From: UBA5072 sp963822145
GTDB lineage: Bacteria; Bacteroidota; Bacteroidia; Bacteroidales; UBA10428
Direction of reading: 5' to 3'
Length of the DNA: 64,000 nucleotides
NCBI GenBank assembly: GCA_963822145.1
Contig: CAWGGG010000002.1
Location: 186,001-250,000 of the forward strand
Of this stretch, positions 10,193-17,664 are shown one piece after another (position 1 is the first letter of the stretch; each line of letters starts with the position of its first letter). The position numbers were made by a program, and so were the translations under genes. Under the pieces are notes generated by a model, which worked only from the letters and a program-made list of their open reading frames with translations, did no database searches and had not been told where the DNA came from.

Positions 10193-10685
10193 TATACCTC
10201 CAGGGCATACTTTTCCAGGGTTCGCCGGCATAATCAATACCATATCGGGGCAACTGCCTGAATTCCGTCTTTTCAGGATGATTTTCAATCCAGATTCTAC
10301 CGGAACTGGTTAAGTCCTCGCCATAGAAAGACTGATCTATTTTTAAGGCTTTGGTAAGTTTTCCGGGTCCGTTGTATCCTTCAATTCCCCGTATAAGAGC
10401 AGCCTGGGCTTCACCATAAGGTCCGGTTACCACATTCAGCATCCAATACATGCCGTAGATCAGGTAAACATAAACACAACCCCCTGCGCCAAACATGATC
10501 TGGTTACGGGAGGTCATTCCGAAACGGGCATGCGAAGCTTCATCCTCAATACCTTTATAAGCTTCGACTTCAGTGATGATATAGGCAGCCAGCGTATCCT
10601 CATCTTTCCTGACCAGGATTTTGCCAACCAGTTCCGGGGCAACCTGCAGCACGTCCCGTTCAAAGAAACGTCTGTAAAGTCTCAT
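10164..10685 (-). CDS. DNA-3-methyladenine glycosylase (AAG/Mpg family)
   Basis: This base-excision repair enzyme removes alkylated purines such as 3-methyladenine and hypoxanthine. The start FFERDVLQVAPELVGKIL, the ITEVEAYKG segment carrying the general-base Glu, DEASHARFGMTSRNQ, and YLIYGMYWMLNVV are family signatures. NGPGKLTKAL follows. The 173-residue length is at the short end but contains all of these blocks. It lies 12 bp downstream of queA on the same strand and overlaps the pbpC stop by 29 bp in convergent orientation. Confidence 0.92.
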   Translation of the reverse strand: MRLYRRFFERDVLQVAPELVGKILVRKDEDTLAAYIITEVEAYKGIEDEASHARFGMTSRNQIMFGAGGCVYVYLIYGMYWMLNVVTGPYGEAQAALIRGIEGYNGPGKLTKALKIDQSFYGEDLTSSGRIWIENHPEKTEFRQLPRYGIDYAGEPWKSMPWRYIRVQPPRTS

Positions 10686-10697
10686 CAGCAGGATTTC

Positions 10698-11750
10698 CTA
10701 TATAATCAGCATGGCATCGCCGTAAGTGCCAAAATGGTATTTTTCCTTTATGGCAACTTTATAGGATTCAAAAAGAAGGTCATAGCCGGCAAAGGCAGAA
10801 ACCATCATGAGCAAAGTAGAGAGGGGAAGATGGAAATTGGAGATCATACGGGTTGGAACACTGAATTCGTAAGGAGGGAAGATGAATTTATTGGTCCATC
10901 CGTCAAAAGGTTTGAGGTGACCTGCCGTAGAAACCGAACTCTCCAGGGTGCGCAGCACTGTTGTGCCAACGGCGCAAACATGTTTGTGGGCATCCTTGGC
11001 GGCATTCACGATCCGGGAAGCTTCCTCGTTAATAATGATCCTTTCCGAGTCCATCTTATGCTTGGTCAGATCTTCCACATCCACGGTCCTGAAATTTCCG
11101 AGACCTACGTGAAGCGTAATCTCTGCAAAATGTGATCCTTTGATTTCAAGGCGCTTGAGCAATTCGCGACTGAAATGTAAACCCGCTGTGGGGGCTGCCA
11201 CTGCTCCTTCATGCTTGGCAAAGATGGTCTGATACCGGTCACGGTCTTCGGGCTGCACGGCTCTTTTAATAAACTTGGGAAGAGGTGTTTCTCCCAGCTT
11301 GAACAGTGTCTTTTTGAAATCATCGTAATCTCCGTCGAACAGAAACCTGAGGGTACGTCCGCGTGAAGTGGTATTGTCAATTACCTCAGCCACGAGGGTT
11401 TCATCATCATCACCAAAATAAAGCTTGTTACCGATCCGGATCTTTCTGGCAGGGTCCACCAGGACATCCCAAAGCCGCTGTTCACGGTTAAGTTCCCTGA
11501 GCAAAAAAACCTCAATTTCAGCACCGGTCTTTTCTTTGTTTCCATACAACCTGGCAGGGAATACCTTAGTGTTGTTCACTACCAGCACATCTCCCTCACC
11601 AAAGTATTCAATAATATCACGGAATACTCTGTGCTCTATTTTACCTGTACTGCGGTCAACCACCAAAAGCTTGGATTCGTCGCGCTTGTCGGCCGGAAAC
11701 TTCGCAATCAGATCCTCCGGAAGATTGTACTTATATTGTGAAAGTTTCAT
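10698..11750 (-). CDS. queA: S-adenosylmethionine:tRNA ribosyltransferase-isomerase
   Basis: QueA transfers the ribosyl group of SAM to preQ1 in the tRNA wobble position to make epoxyqueuosine. The 350-residue length is normal and the N-terminus YNLPEDLIAKFPADKRDESKLLV is characteristic. So are FPARLYGNKEKTGAEIEVFLLRE, AVAAPTAGLHFS and ISNFHLPLSTLLMMVSAFAG. It is in a leftward run with truB, DUF3098 and ftsX upstream and the glycosylase downstream, an order seen across Bacteroidota. Confidence 0.96.
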   Translation of the reverse strand: MKLSQYKYNLPEDLIAKFPADKRDESKLLVVDRSTGKIEHRVFRDIIEYFGEGDVLVVNNTKVFPARLYGNKEKTGAEIEVFLLRELNREQRLWDVLVDPARKIRIGNKLYFGDDDETLVAEVIDNTTSRGRTLRFLFDGDYDDFKKTLFKLGETPLPKFIKRAVQPEDRDRYQTIFAKHEGAVAAPTAGLHFSRELLKRLEIKGSHFAEITLHVGLGNFRTVDVEDLTKHKMDSERIIINEEASRIVNAAKDAHKHVCAVGTTVLRTLESSVSTAGHLKPFDGWTNKFIFPPYEFSVPTRMISNFHLPLSTLLMMVSAFAGYDLLFESYKVAIKEKYHFGTYGDAMLII

Positions 11751-11811
11751 GTTTGTATGTGTGTAGCTTGTATGAGATAAACCAAATATAAACGCAAACC
11801 GTCAAAAAAGG

Positions 11812-12516
11812 TTACAAAAAAACTAAATTTCTTTCAAATTCTTCCAAACTCAGAGCATTCTGCAATAAAAATTCACCTGTGGCTGTTCTTACCAGTCCGG
11901 TAAGATGAGCTCCCGACCCTAGCTTCAATCCAATATCCCTTGCCAGTGACCGGATATAGGTTCCTTTGCTGCATGAAACCCGTATTTCTATGACAGGAAG
12001 ATCCCATGAAATCAGTGAAATATCATAAATCGTAATTTCTTTTGGCGGGAGTTCCAGTTGTTCTCCCTTTCGTGCCAGTTTATAAGCCCTGGTGCCATTC
12101 ACGAACCGGGCAGAGAAATCGGGAGGTACCTGAAGCTGAACCCCGGCAAAACTGCTGAGAACATTTTCTGTGACAGATTTTTCCACGTGCCCGTAAGGAA
12201 AGGTGGCATCAATATCTGTTTCCAGGTCGAACGAAGGCGTAGTGGCACCCAGTTTGATGCGGGCTATATATTCCTTGGGAAGGATCTGATATTTTTCAAT
12301 ATTACGGGTTTCTTTACCGGTACAAAGAATCATTAACCCAGTTGCCAGGGGATCAAGAGTTCCGGCATGGCCGATTTTGATCTTCTTCAGGTTCAGTTGG
12401 TGCCGGATTAAATGTTTGACCTTATTTACCAGATCGAAAGATGTCCAGTAAAGGGGTTTGTTGAAAAGCAATACTTTACCCCGGGAGAGCTCCTCCGACA
12501 GCGCCGTAATATTCAT
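11812..12516 (-). CDS. truB: tRNA pseudouridine-55 synthase
   Basis: TruB isomerises U55 in the T loop of tRNAs. The catalytic block GHAGTLDPLATGLMILCTG, with the nucleophilic Asp, is at about residues 49-67. YIARIKLGATTPSFDLETD and CSKGTYIRSLARDIG are also diagnostic. At 234 residues it has the short bacterial form without a clear PUA extension. The neighbouring DUF3098 and ftsX genes are typical. The undecaprenyl-diphosphatase gene often found between DUF3098 and truB in relatives is missing here. Confidence 0.96.
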   Translation of the reverse strand: MNITALSEELSRGKVLLFNKPLYWTSFDLVNKVKHLIRHQLNLKKIKIGHAGTLDPLATGLMILCTGKETRNIEKYQILPKEYIARIKLGATTPSFDLETDIDATFPYGHVEKSVTENVLSSFAGVQLQVPPDFSARFVNGTRAYKLARKGEQLELPPKEITIYDISLISWDLPVIEIRVSCSKGTYIRSLARDIGLKLGSGAHLTGLVRTATGEFLLQNALSLEEFERNLVFL

Positions 12517-12545
12517 ATTAATCTTGCTGTGGTGATGACAGCTGC

Positions 12546-12812
12546 TTAGGCTTTTTCAGATGTTCGGGGTTTTTTCATGATGGCCCAGATTTCAAATGCG
12601 AAACCCAGGATAACTAAAACAGGGGCCAGGGTAATCCGCCGGAAACTGAAAATTTCCTTTTCATTAAAAACGTTAGGATCGGGCGATTTGCCTCCCACCA
12701 TGAGTATAAAGCCAATAATGATAATCACAAAACCGATAACCAGGTATAGGTAATTCTCACGGCCAAGTGCAAATCCTGCGTTGGTTTCTTTGACGTCGGT
12801 TTTTTTAACCAT
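12546..12812 (-). CDS. DUF3098 small membrane protein
   Basis: This 88-residue protein has two hydrophobic helices (about 20-42 and 60-82) separated by a short polar loop with GGKSPDPNVFNEKEIFS, the signature of DUF3098. The function is unknown, but it is found next to ftsX in most Bacteroidota. Here it starts 11 bp after the ftsX stop on the same strand, which suggests a link to cell division or envelope assembly. Confidence 0.85.
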   Translation of the reverse strand: MVKKTDVKETNAGFALGRENYLYLVIGFVIIIIGFILMVGGKSPDPNVFNEKEIFSFRRITLAPVLVILGFAFEIWAIMKKPRTSEKA

Positions 12813-12823
12813 AAATCTATTAA

Positions 12824-13699
12824 TTAAGTATACAAATTGTCTGTTTTCATATTCAGGTATTTATTCACCGACAGGAAGGTGGATACCCAGGCTATCAGCA
12901 CACCGGTTACCAGAATGAAAACAAATATCACACCCAGAATCCTGAAATCCTGGAAACTGAAAAGTCCCTCCAGTTGTTTCTCTGTTGTAAATATGGCAGC
13001 CATCAGGAGAACCATGGCAAACAGAGCTGCTGCAATTCCCTGGCTAATCCCCCTGATCAGGAAAGGCCTGCGGATCAGGTAAGGATGAGCACCAACCAAT
13101 TGCATGGTGCGGATAATAAAGCGCTTTGAATAGACGGTAAGTCGTATGGTATTGTTGATGAGGGTAATGGCAATCAGGAACAGCAGAATACTGAAAACAA
13201 AGATGGCCAGGCTGATTTTCCGGATGTTCAGGTTCACTGCATAAACGAGATCCTTCTGATACGCTACGTCCGCAACCTGGGGATAGGTGCGGAATTCCTT
13301 TTCCAATACTGCAAAACTGTCGGGATTGGCATAGGAGGCATGGAGTTTGACATCGATGGAAGAGGGGAGCGGATTATAACCCAGGAACGCGACAAAATCT
13401 TCACCCAGTTCCTGCTGAAAATCCTGAGCGGCCTGCTCTCGACTGATATAACGGGTTTCTTTTACGTATTTTTTGGCATCCAGTGTTTTCTGCAAACTGA
13501 AAATATCCACTTCGCGAACATCTTCATTCAGGTATACGGATATCCCGATATTTTCCTTCACGTAATCCGAAAGCTTTTTGGCATTCAGGATGAGAAGCCC
13601 GGCAAGGCCCAATAAAAACAATACGAGGGTTATACTCACCACAGAGGTAAAATAGGAAGCTGTCAGCCGCCTCTTTATGGTATTGTCCTTTGGCTTCAT
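12824..13699 (-). CDS. ftsX: Cell-division ABC transporter permease FtsX
   Basis: FtsX with FtsE controls peptidoglycan hydrolases at the septum. The 291-residue protein has an N-terminal cytoplasmic tail, a first TM helix at about 16-38, then the extracellular loop (SVYLNEDVREVDIFSLQKTL and RYISREQAAQDF, about 50-170). Three C-terminal helices belong to the FtsX permease domain. ftsE is not in the window, as is common in this phylum. It heads the leftward run to truB and queA. Confidence 0.93.
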   Translation of the reverse strand: MKPKDNTIKRRLTASYFTSVVSITLVLFLLGLAGLLILNAKKLSDYVKENIGISVYLNEDVREVDIFSLQKTLDAKKYVKETRYISREQAAQDFQQELGEDFVAFLGYNPLPSSIDVKLHASYANPDSFAVLEKEFRTYPQVADVAYQKDLVYAVNLNIRKISLAIFVFSILLFLIAITLINNTIRLTVYSKRFIIRTMQLVGAHPYLIRRPFLIRGISQGIAAALFAMVLLMAAIFTTEKQLEGLFSFQDFRILGVIFVFILVTGVLIAWVSTFLSVNKYLNMKTDNLYT

Positions 13700-13755
13700 C
13701 CATTAACTTTAGCGCATCAAAGATAAAACAATTTATTGGAAACGGGTCACATAAA

Positions 13756-13796
13756 AAACCACCCTTCGGGCATCATCCATGCGCGGAGGGTGGTTT
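13756..13796 (-). terminator. Intrinsic terminator after the lipoprotein gene
   Basis: A perfect 10-bp stem AAACCACCCT (13756-13765) / AGGGTGGTTT (13787-13796) is followed on the minus strand by a T run. It lies directly after the stop of the lipoprotein gene transcribed leftward. Confidence 0.85.
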
Positions 13797-13842
13797 ACAA
13801 AGCTACCATGCTGTTCAAGCAAAGGGTAGCAGCGGTGAAAAA

Positions 13843-14820
13843 TTACTGACGTGATTTTTTATCACTGATGGAAGCGGATTCTCTTGCATTGGGGAAGCGG
13901 ATTGCCTTAAAGGTCGCAGTACCGGTGCTTTTCATAGTAGCACCACTGAGCGCGAATTGCATCACCTGCACGCCTGATCCGGCTCCGCCATAATCACCCA
14001 GGGAACCTGCGGGGAAATTTCCGTTGAAAGGATTTGTCATGGATTGCTGTGCAATCAACTGGCCATTCAGACGTGCCGTTACAATATAATTGGTTTGGGC
14101 TGCAACGTCACAACCGTCATAGAGATCAACCCTGACGATGTATGTGCCTGCCTCAACGGTACTTTCATCGGAATAGGTGATATTCTCATTCTGAACACCA
14201 TCAATGGAACAGCCGGGGTTGGAATCCAGGTCCAGAACGCCTCCGTTGGAGGAGTAATCGGTGCTGTAGTAAATTTCTTCTCCATCGGGCTCAACCAGGT
14301 GAAGGTCAACATCATTGGGCTGGTCCCATGAAAGGCTGACCTGCAGCTGTCCGGTTCCCACTTCAATGATGCTTACCGGCAATTCAAAAACTTCACTTAC
14401 GAGACCGAAGTCGTCCACGATGGCGACAATGATGATAAAATCATCTCCGGGAATACTGGTCGATAAAACCAGGGACAGGGTATAAACTATGGAAGTGCTT
14501 TTTGTTGCTTCGGTATATTCGTAATAACCCTTGGTTCCCTGAACACCTACTAAAATCTTTGTTGCTGGCACTGATGCATATACAGCAATCGGATTCGACC
14601 CGCCTTCGATAACGGAACTGTTACCTGTGACGTCAGTTACTTCGGGCAATGCATCGCCTGTTGAAGGAGCAGGAAAGGAGCTTGAAACATAATTGGCGCC
14701 ATCCACCGAAAGATAATCTTTAACATTGCTTTCATCTTTGTCCTTTTTACAGGAATTCAATCCCAGGATCATCATGGATGCCAATGTCAGCACAACTAAA
14801 ATTTTAAATCTTTTACACAT
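13843..14820 (-). CDS. Secreted lipoprotein of unknown function with a DUF2135-like segment
   Basis: The 325-residue protein has a lipoprotein signal: basic start, hydrophobic core and lipobox LGLNSC, with acylated Cys near residue 24 followed by KKDKDE. The middle is beta-rich. From about residue 160 a segment SWDQPNDVDLHLVEPDGEEIYY and AGTYIVRVDLYDGCD resembles the DUF2135/YfaP type of Ca-binding-like beta domain. It is monocistronic, with its own terminator downstream and the ilvE terminator upstream. No specific role can be given beyond a surface or periplasmic lipoprotein. Confidence 0.75.
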   Translation of the reverse strand: MCKRFKILVVLTLASMMILGLNSCKKDKDESNVKDYLSVDGANYVSSSFPAPSTGDALPEVTDVTGNSSVIEGGSNPIAVYASVPATKILVGVQGTKGYYEYTEATKSTSIVYTLSLVLSTSIPGDDFIIIVAIVDDFGLVSEVFELPVSIIEVGTGQLQVSLSWDQPNDVDLHLVEPDGEEIYYSTDYSSNGGVLDLDSNPGCSIDGVQNENITYSDESTVEAGTYIVRVDLYDGCDVAAQTNYIVTARLNGQLIAQQSMTNPFNGNFPAGSLGDYGGAGSGVQVMQFALSGATMKSTGTATFKAIRFPNARESASISDKKSRQ

Positions 14821-14896
14821 TGTTGAATAATTTAATTGGTTAATTGATAAAAATGTAAAATGAGTATCATGCAGAACAGATGATAGGCTAAACGAA

Positions 14897-14930
14897 AAAC
14901 CCGGTAAACGGGTTACAGTTTACCGGGTTT
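14897..14930 (-). terminator. Intrinsic terminator of ilvE
   Basis: A perfect 13-bp stem AAACCCGGTAAAC / GTTTACCGGGTTT with an 8-nt loop is followed on the minus strand by TTTTTCGTT. It stands 40 bp after the ilvE stop. Confidence 0.88.
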
Positions 14931-14970
14931 ATAGTTAAGGAAATGAAGGTATTTTGACAAATCGGTGAGA

Positions 14971-15990
14971 TTATTCCACCAATTCGGTCCAGCCATGCGG
15001 GTCGGGTTCTTCCCCGTTCTGTATGGCAACAAGCTTATTGTATAGCCTTGTGGACACTGGTCCCGGCTTTCCGTCGCGACAATATTCGTATATTTTATTA
15101 TGGTCCGGGTCGACGATCTTGCGGATGGGCGTGATTACAGCTGCAGTACCGCAGGCCCCAACCTCTTCAAAGGTTGGTAATTCATCAAAAAGCACCGGTC
15201 TCCGTTCCACTTTCATGCCCAGGTCGTGGCTCAACTGCTGCAGGCTCTTGTTGGTGATCGACGGCAGAATTGACTTTGAAGCGGGGGTGATGTAGGAATT
15301 GTTCTTAATGGCAAAGAAATTTGCCGGTCCGGCCTCATCAATATACTTCTTTTCTTTCGGATCGAGATACAGGGTAGTGGAATAGCCCATTTGATGGGCC
15401 TTTTCAAGTGACACCAGGCTGGCAGCATAATTTCCGCCTACTTTATAGCAGCCTGTTCCCAGCGGGGCAGCCCTGTCAAAATCCCTGCATACCATGATAT
15501 CAACCGGCCTGAAACCCTCTTTAAAGTAAGGTCCCACAGGGGTGACAAAAACCATAAACATATATTCCCGGGCGGGTTTCACGCCTACCTCAGCGCCGGT
15601 CCCGATCAGCAGTGGCCGGATATACAAAGAGGCCCCGAAACCATAGGGGGGAACAAACTCCTTATTCATTTGAACAGCTTTGAAAACGGCTTTTTTAAAA
15701 ATCTCAACGGGCACGGGTTCCATCTTAATGCCCAAAGCTGTATCGTGCATCCTCTGGGCATTCTCATTCCACCGGAAAATACGGATTTTGCCATCTTTGC
15801 CCCTGAAAGCCTTCAATCCCTCAAATGCCTCCTGGCCATAATGCAGGGAGGTAGCTGCCATGTGCATCTGAATATATTCCGAGGAAGATATTTCAAGTTC
15901 ACCCCAGGTGCCGTTACGGAAATAGCAGCGTATGTTGTAATCCGTTTTCACATAACCAAAAGGTATGTTTTTCCAGTCCAATGTTTCCAT
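14971..15990 (-). CDS. ilvE: Branched-chain amino-acid aminotransferase
   Basis: IlvE is a class IV PLP enzyme that makes or degrades leucine, isoleucine and valine with glutamate as amino donor. From METLDWKNIPFGYVKT the protein is about 339 residues. It shows SLHYGQEAFEGLKAFRG, the PLP lysine region GCYKVGGNYAASL (the K of YKVGGNY) and the phosphate-binding segment ACGTAAVITPI. The frame opens 36 codons upstream, but that extension is not IlvE-like and covers a promoter, so I use ATG 15990. It has its own promoter and terminator. Confidence 0.95.
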   Translation of the reverse strand: METLDWKNIPFGYVKTDYNIRCYFRNGTWGELEISSSEYIQMHMAATSLHYGQEAFEGLKAFRGKDGKIRIFRWNENAQRMHDTALGIKMEPVPVEIFKKAVFKAVQMNKEFVPPYGFGASLYIRPLLIGTGAEVGVKPAREYMFMVFVTPVGPYFKEGFRPVDIMVCRDFDRAAPLGTGCYKVGGNYAASLVSLEKAHQMGYSTTLYLDPKEKKYIDEAGPANFFAIKNNSYITPASKSILPSITNKSLQQLSHDLGMKVERRPVLFDELPTFEEVGACGTAAVITPIRKIVDPDHNKIYEYCRDGKPGPVSTRLYNKLVAIQNGEEPDPHGWTELVE

Positions 15991-16014
15991 GATAGCGAAT
16001 ATAGATTTCAATTT

Positions 16015-16045
16015 CAAAAGTATATATTTATGATCTTTCTGACAA
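16015..16045 (-). promoter_or_regulatory. Promoter of ilvE
   Basis: On the minus strand TTG (16045-16043), 20 bp, then TACTTTTG (16022-16015) fits the Bacteroidota TTTG-N19/21-TAnnTTTG promoter. Transcription would begin near 16008, leaving a leader of about 18 nt. Confidence 0.5.
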
Positions 16046-16143
16046 TTGACAAAAGGTATAAAATCATAAATTATCCCTTTTTTTCCGTTGATTTTCAAAA
16101 TAAACTAATAATTTTATAGTTTTATGAAAAATATGCTGTTAGC

Positions 16144-16980
16144 ATGGAACATGAAATGAATTTGATTATGGTTACATGGGACTTCACGGAGAAGTCGGTG
16201 TACGCCGTTGAACACGCTGTTCAGATGTCATCCATGATAAAGGGTGAAATTGCAGTGGTACATATTGTCAAAAAAGACCAGGAAATTGCCGAAACAGAGA
16301 AAAAGATGAAGCAGGAGGTCCTGAAGAAATTCAATGATCCTTCCCTGAAGTTTTCCTTTATCGTCCGTTCAGGCTCTATTTTTCATACCATCGGTGACCT
16401 GGCTACCGAACTGAATGCCTTGCTCGTTGTCATGGGAACACACGGGATCGTTGGTATGCAAAAATTTCTGGGAAGCTGGGCCCTGAAGGTAATTGCCAGT
16501 TCTAAAGCCCCGTTTATCGTCGTGCAGGAATCGCCCAGAGGTGAGGCCTTGAAAAACATTGTCCTGCCCATTAACTATAAGCGCGAGACCAAAGAATGTG
16601 TTACCTGGACTCATTTCTTTTCCAGGAAATTCGGCACAAAGTTTCATCTTTTCCGGGCTAAATACTCCGACAGCAATTTCCGTAAAGGATTGGATTCAAA
16701 CATGTTTTTTATTACCAAGTATTTCAACAGTAAAGCCATCAAATTTGAGTTTCAGATTGCTGTTGGAGAAAATGATTTCGGTAAGGAAACCATGCAATAT
16801 GCCAAAACGGTAGATGCAGATGCCATTTTGCTCATGACCACCCGGGATATCGGCTTTGCCGATTATGTCCTTGGACCTCAGGAACAGTATATCATTGCCA
16901 ACAGCGAAAGGATACCGGTGATTTGCATCAATCCCCGTCCTGCAAAAATTGGCGGCGGGTTCAGTGCCAGCGGCGGATAA
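16144..16980 (+). CDS. Universal stress protein, tandem UspA domains
   Basis: This 278-residue protein is made of two Usp folds (about 4-142 and 145-275). The first has the nucleotide-binding pattern GTHGIVGMQKFLGSWALKVI, close to G-2x-G-9x-G-S. The second is more degenerate (DAILLMTTRD, GPQEQYIIANSERIPVICI). Such proteins are cytoplasmic, respond to stress or starvation, and many bind ATP. It is monocistronic and followed by a strong terminator. No target is evident. Confidence 0.9.
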   Translation: MEHEMNLIMVTWDFTEKSVYAVEHAVQMSSMIKGEIAVVHIVKKDQEIAETEKKMKQEVLKKFNDPSLKFSFIVRSGSIFHTIGDLATELNALLVVMGTHGIVGMQKFLGSWALKVIASSKAPFIVVQESPRGEALKNIVLPINYKRETKECVTWTHFFSRKFGTKFHLFRAKYSDSNFRKGLDSNMFFITKYFNSKAIKFEFQIAVGENDFGKETMQYAKTVDADAILLMTTRDIGFADYVLGPQEQYIIANSERIPVICINPRPAKIGGGFSASGG

Positions 16981-17008
16981 TCAAGGCCCTTTTTACCCGT
17001 GACCATAT

Positions 17009-17043
17009 AGAAAACAAGGATATTATCCTTGTTTTCTTTTTTT
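17009..17043 (+). terminator. Intrinsic terminator of the universal stress gene
   Basis: A 13-bp perfect stem AGAAAACAAGGAT / ATCCTTGTTTTCT with a 3-nt loop is followed by seven T. It lies 28 bp after the stop codon. Confidence 0.92.
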
Positions 17044-17070
17044 GTATTACGAAGTCAAACGCATCAGTCC

Positions 17071-17664
17071 ATGAATCCTTTAAACCCTCTGGTTTTTGCT
17101 ACCAACAACAAGCATAAATTCGACGAAATCAACCATATCCTGGGAAACAAGGTGAAGATGCAAAGTCTTTTGGATTTGGGCTTTACAGGAGAAATTCCGG
17201 AAGAAATGCATACCCTCGAAGGCAATGCGGCACAAAAAGCTTTATTTATTTACAGTAAATTTGGCCTGGATTGTTTTGCTGATGATACCGGACTAGAAAT
17301 CGAAGCGCTGGATGGGGAGCCCGGAGTATTCTCAGCCCGGTATGCCGGTAAGCACTGCTCTTTTGAAGATAATATGAATAAGGTGTTGCAGAAGATGGAC
17401 GGGAAAATTAATCGGAATGCCCGGTTCCGCACCGTGATCGCCCTGGTGGAAAGCGGACAGCTGAGGTATTTTGAGGGGGAAGTCCGGGGGACCATTATCC
17501 AGGAGAAGCGGGGTATAAAAGGATTCGGCTATGATCCTATTTTCCTGCCGGCAGGTTATAGCCAGACATTTGCGGAAATGGCGCTGGCTGATAAGAACCT
17601 GATTTCGCACCGGGCACGCGCATTCAGCCGGCTGATGGAGTATTTTTCAGAGGAACACTCATGA
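17071..17664 (+). CDS. rdgB: Non-canonical purine NTP pyrophosphatase (RdgB/HAM1)
   Basis: RdgB hydrolyses dITP, dXTP and ITP to keep deaminated purines out of nucleic acids. LVFATNNKHKFDEI at the N-terminus, FADDTGLEIEALDGEPGVFSARYAG, KGFGYDPIFLP and SHRARAFSRL are the family blocks. I start at ATG 17071 because the 14 extra upstream codons overlap the terminator of the previous gene. The length is 197 residues, as usual. Its stop overlaps the porZ start (ATGA), so the two are translationally coupled. Confidence 0.95.
   Translation: MNPLNPLVFATNNKHKFDEINHILGNKVKMQSLLDLGFTGEIPEEMHTLEGNAAQKALFIYSKFGLDCFADDTGLEIEALDGEPGVFSARYAGKHCSFEDNMNKVLQKMDGKINRNARFRTVIALVESGQLRYFEGEVRGTIIQEKRGIKGFGYDPIFLPAGYSQTFAEMALADKNLISHRARAFSRLMEYFSEEHS

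Noticed and set aside
14044..14366. Frames on both strands within the lipoprotein gene
   Set aside because: They are shadows of the lipoprotein gene in other frames with no family features.
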